Origin: Deltaproteobacteria bacterium
Lineage (GTDB): Bacteria; Desulfobacterota; Syntrophia; Syntrophales; UBA5619
DNA length: 40,056 nt
Direction: 5' to 3'
NCBI GenBank assembly: GCA_021372695.1
Contig: JAJFTY010000193.1
Location: 1-40,056, forward strand
The notes beneath the pieces were generated by a model. It was not told where the DNA came from, ran no database searches, and was given only the letters and a program-made list of their open reading frames with translations. The translations under genes were made by a program, and so were the position numbers. Shown in pieces: positions 8,624 through 14,696 of this stretch. Position 1 is the first letter of the stretch; every line of letters begins with the position of its first letter.

Positions 8624-9482
8624 CTTCCCCAAGCCCCTCCAGAACAGCCCGTCTCATGATATCCCGCGGCGGTTCCAGCCCCGTCCAGAGCCGGAACTGC
8701 TCCGCCCCCTGGTGGGCGAACATCCCGACGCCGGAACGAACCGCGCAGCCCGCAGCTTTGGCCTCCCGCAGGAGCCGTGTTTTGATGGGGTTGTAGACCA
8801 TGTCCATCACGCGGGAGAAATGGGCCAGCTCCGTTCGGGGCAGGGGGGTCCGCTCCACTGCCGGGACCATCCCCAGGGGCGTCGAGTTGATCAGGCAGTC
8901 CGCGCGCAGGCGGCCGATCTCCGCCAGCGGAACGAAATCGCAGCCGAACTCGCGGGCCAGCGCTTCGGCCCGTCCCTGGGAGCGGTTGACCACGATGGGC
9001 GTTCCGCCGGCCCGGGCGATCGAAAAGAGGGCCGCCCGCGCCGCGCCGCCCGCGCCGAGAACGACGAAGCTCTTCCCCGACAGGTCGCCCATCCACTCCA
9101 CGAGGTCGCGGACCAGCCCGGGGCCGTCGGTGTTGTACCCGACGAGCAGGCCGCCCCGGCGGACGATCGTGTTGACCGCCCCGATCTTCCGGGCGTCGGG
9201 GTCCACCTCGTCGAGAAGCGGCATGATCGTCTCCTTGAAGGGGATGGTCACGCTCGCCCCGGAAAGGCCCCGCTCCCGGAACAGCCGGACCGCCGCGGCG
9301 GCATCGTCCGTCTGGCAGGCGCTGTACCGGGCGTCAATCCCCATCGCCGCAAAAGCCGCGCCCTGCATCCTGGGCGAAAGGCTCTGAGCGAGCGGGTTTC
9401 CGAAGACCGCGTAGAGGCCGTCCGACGCCCGATCTGCCGCAGGATGGGCAGGGCGGATTGAAACCGGTGGATACGAATTCAT
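8610..9482 (-). CDS. aroE: Shikimate dehydrogenase
   Basis: Reduces 3-dehydroshikimate to shikimate with NADPH. The 290 residues show the substrate domain (VFGNPLAQSLSPRMQ, then SVTIPFKE with the catalytic Lys, GAVNTIV and GYNTDGPG with the catalytic Asp) and the nucleotide domain (VVLGAGGAARA, then NRS for NADP phosphate). A stretch of about 20 N-terminal residues precedes the usual start of the fold. Its ATG overlaps the aroD stop (ATGA) and its 3' end overlaps the aroA start. Confidence 0.96.
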   Translation of the reverse strand: MNSYPPVSIRPAHPAADRASDGLYAVFGNPLAQSLSPRMQGAAFAAMGIDARYSACQTDDAAAAVRLFRERGLSGASVTIPFKETIMPLLDEVDPDARKIGAVNTIVRRGGLLVGYNTDGPGLVRDLVEWMGDLSGKSFVVLGAGGAARAALFSIARAGGTPIVVNRSQGRAEALAREFGCDFVPLAEIGRLRADCLINSTPLGMVPAVERTPLPRTELAHFSRVMDMVYNPIKTRLLREAKAAGCAVRSGVGMFAHQGAEQFRLWTGLEPPRDIMRRAVLEGLGEDDAD

Positions 9483-10237
9483 AGCGTGAAACTCCTCTTT
9501 TCCTCTGCCGGTGCGACACCGGGCAGGTGCGCGTCCAGGGAATGATCCTCCGCCCCGGGGATCAACTCCCGGAGCACGCGGTGGATCTCCCGCATCCGGC
9601 CGGCCGTCAACTGGCCCGGCGCCGAAGCCCCCTCCGGCTCCAGCGGGGCGTAGTGGATCGCCGAGCCGAGCAGGGGGGCCATGACCCGGCTGATCTTGCC
9701 CATCTCCCCCATGCAGAAGGCGGTGATCGCCTGCCCGCGCTGCCGGGCGAGCGGGATGAGCTCCAGGACCCGGAGGCTGTCTTCTGCCCGTTCCGCCAGG
9801 GTGACCGTCTTGACGATGTCGGGGCGGTCGGCCATGCAGGCGGCGAGCCTCGTCTTCAGGAAGGGCGCCGGAGGGGTTCCCGAAAAGTCGTGCCAGGAGA
9901 CGATCCGTTTCGTCCCGCTGCCGGCACAGACCCGCCGGAGCTCCTCCTTGAGAGCAGGGTCGGTCTCCGCCTCGACGTCCACATAGTCGGCGCCCAGGCG
10001 CGCGGCCTCCGAGAGGAGCGTCACCCGCTCCTTCTCCGTTCCGGAGAACCCGCCCCCCTCCTCCCGGCGGCGGTTCGTGACGATGGCCCGGATGCGCCGG
10101 AGCCCGAGCAGCCGCTTCAGGTCCGGATTCCGCATCCGGTCGATCCGGAGCTCCACGAGCCCGGCCAGGGCCATGGCCCGCTCCATCATGGCGAGGGCCT
10201 CGGCATTTTCTCTTGCAACGATCGGTATGCAGATCAT
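9479..10237 (-). CDS. aroD: 3-Dehydroquinate dehydratase, type I
   Basis: Dehydrates 3-dehydroquinate to 3-dehydroshikimate through a Schiff base. The 252 residues match type I length. Visible motifs: VELRIDRM, TNRRREEGG, DYVDVEAE, SWHDFSGTP with the general-base His, and DIVKTVTLA with the Schiff-base Lys. The frame stays open far upstream inside pheA. The ATG at 10237 is chosen because the conserved MICIPIVA beta-strand begins there and because it forms an ATGA overlap with the pheA stop. Confidence 0.96.
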   Translation of the reverse strand: MICIPIVARENAEALAMMERAMALAGLVELRIDRMRNPDLKRLLGLRRIRAIVTNRRREEGGGFSGTEKERVTLLSEAARLGADYVDVEAETDPALKEELRRVCAGSGTKRIVSWHDFSGTPPAPFLKTRLAACMADRPDIVKTVTLAERAEDSLRVLELIPLARQRGQAITAFCMGEMGKISRVMAPLLGSAIHYAPLEPEGASAPGQLTAGRMREIHRVLRELIPGAEDHSLDAHLPGVAPAEEKRSFTL

Positions 10238-11328
10238 GTCAGCTCCTCTCCCCTCGGGTAGGACCCCAGGATCTTGATCATGGCCGTCCGTTTTTCCATC
10301 TCCTGCATGCACTCCCGGATCTTCGGCTCGTCGATGTGGCCGATGAAATCGACGAAGAAGAGGTATTCCCACATCCGGTCCCGCATCGGGAAGGACTCGA
10401 TCCGGGTCAGGTTGATCCCCGCCGCGGCGAAGGGGGCGAGGGCCCGCTGGAGGGCGCCCGGGGCGTGGGGCGTTCCGAAGAGGATCGAGGTCTTGTCCCG
10501 TCCGGTGACCGCGCCCTCGCCCCGCTCCGGCTTCGGACCGATGATGAAGAAGCGGGTGGTGTTGCAGGGGTTGTCCTCGATCCCCTCGGCCGGCACTTCG
10601 AGCCCGTAGGTCTCGGCGGCAAGCCGGCTTCCGACGGCGGCGTACCCGGCCTCTTCCCGCACGCGCATCGCCGCGCCGGCCGTGCTCTCCACCTCCACCT
10701 GGGCGACTCCGTGGAGGTGCATCCGGAGCCATCCCTGGCACTGGGCCAGGGCCTGGGGGTGGGAGTAGACCTTCCGGATCGCCGTCAGGTCCGAACCGGC
10801 GGAGAGCAGGCATTGCCGGATGCGGAGGAAGCTTTCCCCCCGGATCGAGAGCGGCGAGGTGATCAGCGCGTCGAGCGTCGCCTTCACCGACCCCTCGGCG
10901 GAATTCTCGACGGGAACGATCCCCCGGAAGGACTCCCCCCGCTCCACCGAGGAGAAGACCTCGGGGATGGACATCTGCGGCGCGACGGAGATCGCCCGGC
11001 CGAAATGGGCCAGGGCCGCCTGGTGGCTGAAGGAGGCCTCGGGGCCCAGGAAGGAGACGACCATCGGCTCCTGGAGCGCCCGGGACGAGCAGATGATCTC
11101 CCGGAAGATGTCCCTAAGGGCGCGCTCGGGCAGAATGCCGTGGCTCTTCTCGGCGAGGTTCCGGTAGACCTTCTCCTCGCGGGCAGGGTCGACGATGCCG
11201 CACCCAGCCGCGCTCTTGAGTTTGCCGATCTCGACGGAGACGGCGGCCCGGTCGTTCAGGAGGCGGACGATCTGGCCGTCCAGCCGGTCGATCTTCTCCC
11301 GCAGTTCTTTCAGCAATTCTCCGTTCAT
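10234..11328 (-). CDS. pheA: Bifunctional chorismate mutase / prephenate dehydratase (P-protein)
   Basis: Converts chorismate to prephenate and on to phenylpyruvate for phenylalanine. Domains in order over 364 residues: AroQ chorismate mutase (about 1-90, LREKIDRLDGQIVRLLNDRA), prephenate dehydratase (about 94-275, VSFLGPEASFSHQAA, PVENSAEGSV and the NTTRFF catalytic motif), and an ACT regulatory domain (about 285-360, with RIESFP, the phenylalanine-binding motif). Feedback inhibition by phenylalanine is therefore likely. The ATG at 11328 forms an ATGA overlap with the aroB stop. Confidence 0.97.
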   Translation of the reverse strand: MNGELLKELREKIDRLDGQIVRLLNDRAAVSVEIGKLKSAAGCGIVDPAREEKVYRNLAEKSHGILPERALRDIFREIICSSRALQEPMVVSFLGPEASFSHQAALAHFGRAISVAPQMSIPEVFSSVERGESFRGIVPVENSAEGSVKATLDALITSPLSIRGESFLRIRQCLLSAGSDLTAIRKVYSHPQALAQCQGWLRMHLHGVAQVEVESTAGAAMRVREEAGYAAVGSRLAAETYGLEVPAEGIEDNPCNTTRFFIIGPKPERGEGAVTGRDKTSILFGTPHAPGALQRALAPFAAAGINLTRIESFPMRDRMWEYLFFVDFIGHIDEPKIRECMQEMEKRTAMIKILGSYPRGEELT

Positions 11329-12419
11329 GGCACCATTCCCTCCAGGGTCTCCCGCAGGATTCCCTCCGGTACGCCCCCGGTCAGGAAGGGCATCCCCATC
11401 TTCCGGATCAGGACGAAGGGGGTCGTCCCCTCCGCGCGCTTCTTGTCCTGCCTGAGGCGGGACCGTACCTCCTCCGGATCCATCCCCGCGGGAAGCCGGT
11501 CGGGCAGGCCGACGGCCCGGATGACCGCGGCGATCCGCGCGGCTTCGGAAGCGGAGAGGCCGTGGAGTCGCTCGGAGAGGTTCGCGGCCGCGGCCATGCC
11601 AATGGCCACGGACTCCCCGTGGGAGAGGCGGTATCCCGAGGAGGCCTCGACGGCATGGCCCGCCGTGTGGCCGAAGTTCAGGATCCGCCGGATGCCGCGG
11701 TCCTTCTCGTCGCTCTCGACGAGCTGCTTCTTGATCCGGCAGGCGGCCGTCACGATCCTCTCCAGGAAGAGGGGCTCCCGCAGGCCTCCTCCGGCGGCCG
11801 CAGCCTCCAGGTCGTCGAGCAGATCCGGCGAATCGATCACCCCGTACTTGATCACCTCGGCCAGGCCGCTGCGGAGCATGGCGTCGGGGAGCGTTCGCAG
11901 GAAGGCGATGTCGATGAAGACCGCCTCCGGCTGGTGGAAGGCCCCGAGCAGGTTCTTCCCGGCAGCGGTGTCCACCCCGGTCTTTCCGCCGATGCCGCTG
12001 TCCACCTGGGAAAGGAGCGTGGTCGGGACCTGGATCACCGGGATCCCGCGCAGGTAGATCGCAGCCGCGAACCCGGCCAGGTCGCCGACCACGCCGCCGC
12101 CCAGGGCGATGAGCGCGCTCTGCCGGTCCGCGCCGAGCTCGGTCAGCCGGTCGGTGAGGGAGAGGAGCGTGGGGATGCTCTTGGAGGCTTCGCCCGGGGC
12201 GACCGCGATCGTCTCCACTGCCAGCCCCGCCTTTTCCAGCGCGGCCCGGACCCGCTCGCCGTGCAGGCTTGCGACGTGCTCGTCCGTCACCAGGATGTAC
12301 CGCCCGGCCCAGCGGCGCATGGCCACGATCATTCCCATGCGGTCCAGGATATCGGTGCCGATGTGGATTTCGTGGGAGCGGGCGGTTTTCCCGTCCAGGT
12401 TCACCTTCATCGTCTTCAT
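11325..12419 (-). CDS. aroB: 3-Dehydroquinate synthase
   Basis: NAD+- and metal-dependent cyclisation of DAHP to 3-dehydroquinate. The 364 residues carry the family motifs: ALGGGVVGDLAGFAAA, VPTTLLSQVDSGIGGKTG, the metal-ligand region GLAEVIKYG, and NFGHTAGHAVE with metal-binding His. The ATG at 12419 shares an ATGA overlap with the aroF stop. Confidence 0.97.
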   Translation of the reverse strand: MKTMKVNLDGKTARSHEIHIGTDILDRMGMIVAMRRWAGRYILVTDEHVASLHGERVRAALEKAGLAVETIAVAPGEASKSIPTLLSLTDRLTELGADRQSALIALGGGVVGDLAGFAAAIYLRGIPVIQVPTTLLSQVDSGIGGKTGVDTAAGKNLLGAFHQPEAVFIDIAFLRTLPDAMLRSGLAEVIKYGVIDSPDLLDDLEAAAAGGGLREPLFLERIVTAACRIKKQLVESDEKDRGIRRILNFGHTAGHAVEASSGYRLSHGESVAIGMAAAANLSERLHGLSASEAARIAAVIRAVGLPDRLPAGMDPEEVRSRLRQDKKRAEGTTPFVLIRKMGMPFLTGGVPEGILRETLEGMVP

Positions 12420-13441
12420 TGCAGGCCCCCGACTCGGCCCATGGCCTCCCGGATGAGTCCGACCTCGTCCATGAGCCGGTAGAACTGTTCGGGCCGGAGC
12501 GACTGCGGACCGTCGCAGAAGGCCTTCTCCGGTTCGGGGTGGATCTCGACGATGGCACCGTCCGCCCCGGCGGCCACGGCGGCCCGGGTGAGGGGGATCA
12601 CGTACTTCGCGTGGCCGGAGGCGTGGCTCGGATCGACGATCACCGGCAGATGCGTCAGTTCGCGGAGGACGGGGACCGCGCTGATGTCGAGCGTATTGCG
12701 GGTCGTTGTCTCGAAGGTGCGGATCCCCCGTTCGCAGAGGATGACCTGTGCGTTTCCCTCGGAGAGGATGTACTCCGCCGACATGAGGAGCTCTTCGATC
12801 GTCGACATCATCCCCCGCTTGAGAAGGATGGGCCGGCGGCTGCGTCCGACCTTCTTCAGGAGCGCGAAATTCTGGACGTTGCGCGCGCCGATCTGGAGGA
12901 TGTCGCTGTAGTCGCCGACCAGATCGACATCGGTCGTGTTCATCACTTCGGTTACGACCGGCATCCCCATCCGCTCCCCGACTTTCTTCAGGAGTTTCAG
13001 CCCCTCCTCCTGCATCCCCTGGAAAGCGTAGGGCGAGGTCCGCGGCTTGAAGGCGCCGCCGCGGAGGATCTTCGCGCCGCCCTTCCTGGCGATGTAGCCG
13101 GAGGCCATCATCTGCTCCTCGCTCTCGACGGAGCAGGGACCGGCCATGACCGTGAACTCTCCGCCGCCGATCCGGACTCCACCGGCCTCGACGACCGTGT
13201 CCTCTTCCCGGAACTCCCGACCGGCCAGTTTGTAGGGCTTCAGGATCGGAACGACCTTCTCCACGCCCGGCAGGGAAACCGCCGATTTCAGGTGGACCTT
13301 GCCCCGTTCGTCGCCGATCGCGCCGATCAGCGTCCGCTCCACGCCGCAGGAGGGGTGGGGCCTGTAGCCGACGGAGGCGATCCATTCGGTCACCACGTCG
13401 ATCTGCTCGGGTGTTGCGTTTTTCTTCATCAGGATGATCAT
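12416..13441 (-). CDS. aroF: DAHP synthase, type I-beta
   Basis: First step of the shikimate pathway: condensation of PEP and erythrose 4-phosphate. The 341 residues comprise a ferredoxin-like N-terminal domain (about 1-70, typical of the regulated Thermotoga-type enzymes) and the barrel (MAGPCSVES, GGAFKPRTSPYAFQG, QIGARNVQNF, LLKRGM, DPSHASGH). The N-terminal domain suggests allosteric control by an aromatic end product. First structural gene of the operon: GAGGAA lies four bases before the ATG, only a few bases after the second terminator hairpin, so expression depends on read-through of that hairpin. Confidence 0.96.
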   Translation of the reverse strand: MIILMKKNATPEQIDVVTEWIASVGYRPHPSCGVERTLIGAIGDERGKVHLKSAVSLPGVEKVVPILKPYKLAGREFREEDTVVEAGGVRIGGGEFTVMAGPCSVESEEQMMASGYIARKGGAKILRGGAFKPRTSPYAFQGMQEEGLKLLKKVGERMGMPVVTEVMNTTDVDLVGDYSDILQIGARNVQNFALLKKVGRSRRPILLKRGMMSTIEELLMSAEYILSEGNAQVILCERGIRTFETTTRNTLDISAVPVLRELTHLPVIVDPSHASGHAKYVIPLTRAAVAAGADGAIVEIHPEPEKAFCDGPQSLRPEQFYRLMDEVGLIREAMGRVGGLQ

Positions 13442-13460
13442 CTTGTTCCTCGTGCAAACG

Positions 13461-13495
13461 AAAAAGGCCGCGGTCAGCTTCGTGCTGCCGCGGCC
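13461..13495 (-). terminator. Second attenuator hairpin of the aro leader
   Basis: Read on the minus strand, GGCCGCGG (13488-13495) pairs perfectly with CCGCGGCC (13466-13473), extended by CAGC/GCTG, and is followed by five T (13465-13461). It lies 20 bases before the aroF ATG. A strong Rho-independent terminator inside the transcript of its own operon implies transcription attenuation. Confidence 0.8.
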
Positions 13496-13510
13496 CCAAG
13501 AAATAGAAAC

Positions 13511-13552
13511 AAAAAAGCCACGGTCAGCACGTTTTCGGTCTGTCCATGGCTT
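13511..13552 (-). terminator. First attenuator hairpin of the aro leader
   Basis: On the minus strand AAGCCATGG (13552-13544) pairs with CCGTGGCTT (13523-13515, one G-U), with a further three-pair extension, then six T (13516-13511). It begins 23 bases after the leader-peptide stop. Its 3' arm shares the core GCTGACCG with the second hairpin, so the two look like a tandem duplication. Confidence 0.8.
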
Positions 13553-13575
13553 GAGAGTTACGGTTTTAGGTTTCC

Positions 13576-13659
13576 CTACGTCCTCCTAAGCATCGGGCAG
13601 ACCGGTGCATAAAAGTAATAAAACCAAAACCCGTAGCTGCAATTCTTTATGTGTTCCAT
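13576..13659 (-). CDS. Aromatic-amino-acid leader peptide of the aro operon
   Basis: A 27-codon frame, ATG at 13659 to TAG at 13576, encodes a peptide with YGFWFYYFY at residues 9-17: seven consecutive aromatic residues (three Phe, one Trp, three Tyr), plus one more Tyr at 9. Such a run is extremely unlikely by chance. It sits exactly where an attenuator leader should: after a promoter and before two terminator hairpins ahead of aroF. Ribosome stalling when charged Phe-, Tyr- or Trp-tRNA is scarce would allow read-through into the operon. The ribosome site is weak (a GGGCAG stretch upstream). Codons 19-21 contain CGGTCTG, complementary to CAGACCG within the first hairpin, a possible antiterminator pairing. 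Confidence 0.85.
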   Translation of the reverse strand: MEHIKNCSYGFWFYYFYAPVCPMLRRT

Positions 13660-13696
13660 TGCTCTGCCCATGCCTATTTTTTCCAAAGGTGAAGGC

Positions 13697-13726
13697 ATCA
13701 AAACACAGCGGCCCGGCCGCTGTCAA
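13697..13726 (-). promoter_or_regulatory. Candidate promoter of the aro operon
   Basis: On the minus strand TTGACA (13726-13721, perfect -35) and TTTGAT (13702-13697, four of six) are separated by 18 bases. Transcription would start near 13690, about 30 bases before the leader-peptide ATG, as expected for an attenuator. The spacer holds a perfect palindrome (13705-13723), which could be an operator. Confidence 0.6.
13705..13723. promoter_or_regulatory. Perfect 9-bp palindrome in the aro promoter spacer
   Basis: ACAGCGGCC, one central base, GGCCGCTGT. On the minus strand a short T-run follows, so it may be the terminator of the small periplasmic-protein gene upstream. It also lies between the -35 and -10 of the aro promoter, the usual place for a repressor operator. 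Sequence alone does not decide between these. Confidence 0.5.
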
Positions 13727-13813
13727 GAAAAAAATCAACACCCCAGGGCGCGGCCACCCGCTCCGCACCATGAAATAATCGTAAATACCGATACTTCCGG
13801 AACACGATTCCGG

Positions 13814-14095
13814 CTACTTCTTCTTCGGTTCGGCCTTCTTGGCCTCCTTCACTTGGACGGTGGCCGCCTTCATGGTGTATTCGATGGTCACTTTGGCGCC
13901 CACCTTCAGATCGCCGGTCACCTTGGTGGCGGCGTCGCGGGCGATCTCCCACTTATCGTTGCCCTTCTGGACCACGATCAGGTCCCCCGTCACTTCCAGG
14001 ACCGGTCCGGTCACCTGGTAGGTCTTCGGCCCCGCAGCAAAAGCGACCGCCGCGACAAAGAAAAACGCACACGCCAACACCAGAATCTTTTTCAT
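13814..14095 (-). CDS. Small exported protein, Lys-rich tail
   Basis: A 93-residue protein with a classical signal peptide (MKKILVLACAFFFVAAVAFA, cleavage after AFA) and a mature part of about 73 residues. The mature part looks like a small beta-barrel (VTGPVLEVTGDLIVVQKG, later DLKVGAKVTIEYT), reminiscent of DUF5666-type or OB-like periplasmic proteins. The tail is Lys/Pro/Glu-rich (EAKKAEPKKK). I chose the ATG at 14095 because AGGAGGGG is five bases upstream and the signal peptide begins there; the longer frame adds only a non-signal sequence. Function unknown. Transcribed towards the aro operon, with the 13705-13723 hairpin as a possible terminator. Confidence 0.8.
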   Translation of the reverse strand: MKKILVLACAFFFVAAVAFAAGPKTYQVTGPVLEVTGDLIVVQKGNDKWEIARDAATKVTGDLKVGAKVTIEYTMKAATVQVKEAKKAEPKKK

Positions 14096-14455
14096 ACGCC
14101 CCTCCTGCCTGCCATGAAAGGTTTGTGACGCTGATCGGACGGATGACGTCCGTGCCGGCCTTCCTTTGCGGCGCTTCGCGCCCACGGACACAAGGGCTTC
14201 ATCGATTCAGTGGTTCTGCAATGCGGTTTCGAACGTATTTTTTCTACCAGAGTCCATGAGGCCTGTCAAAGGCAATTCCGCTTCCGCCTCGGCTGGTGCG
14301 GGCGATGCTATGGGGCCGAGTCGAAGGCGGTCCCGGACGTCATGGCGGCCCTCGCGCTCCTGCTGCCACGGGGGTCAGGCGGCCTCCCGGAGGATTACGT
14401 CCCGGGCTTCCCGGTGCCGGGAAAAGAATGGGCTCGTCAAAAAATTTGCCGAAAG

Positions 14456-14471
14456 TGTGATGCGGATCACA
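14456..14471. promoter_or_regulatory. CRP/FNR-type binding site
   Basis: TGTGA, six bases, TCACA: an exact match to the CRP consensus half-sites, with the dyad extended to TGTGAT-GCGG-ATCACA. It lies 29 bases upstream of a TTGACA box, so its centre would be about 71 bases before a start at about 14535, a class I activator geometry. Confidence 0.55.
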
Positions 14472-14499
14472 AAAATCGAAGAAAAAGTCCGATTGGCTG

Positions 14500-14529
14500 T
14501 TGACAAGGGAGCCCCTTTGAGGTCATGTA
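14500..14529 (+). promoter_or_regulatory. Weak candidate promoter for the large exported-protein gene
   Basis: TTGACA at 14500-14505 is a perfect -35. The best -10 at 17-18 bases is only CATGTA (14524-14529). The upstream CRP-type palindrome supports activation of a weak promoter. Confidence 0.35.
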
Positions 14530-14696
14530 ACCGCGGTGAAAAAGGCTTGTGCGGAACAGCGCCGCCCCGCGTTTCCCTTGCAGGAGGGTCCGTTCTGCCC
14601 GGTCTTTGGGACACCGGTTGAAAACAGGGCACTGATGCCCTGTCGGAAAGCCGGGGATGCCGAGATTCGAAAAAGGAGACCCGGATAAGGAACGCC

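Larger units (their letters stand above)
14096..14696. other. Divergent intergenic region with regulatory sites
   Basis: About 600 bases between divergent genes. The half nearer the large exported-protein gene carries a CRP/FNR-type palindrome (14456-14471) and a TTGACA box (14500). The remainder is GC-rich with several short open frames that lack ribosome sites and homology, so I see no gene in it. Confidence 0.5.

Noticed and set aside
7205..8659. Plus-strand frame (484 codons) opposite aroA
   Set aside because: Shadow of aroA, no recognisable motif.
10213..12057. Long plus-strand open frame (614 codons) opposite pheA and aroB
   Set aside because: Antisense frame caused by high GC and codon bias; Arg/Gly/Pro/Asp-rich with no fold, lying wholly over two certain genes.
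14166..14621. Plus-strand frame of 151 codons in the divergent intergenic region
   Set aside because: Ser/Arg-rich without ribosome site or domain; it covers the CRP-type site and promoter elements.
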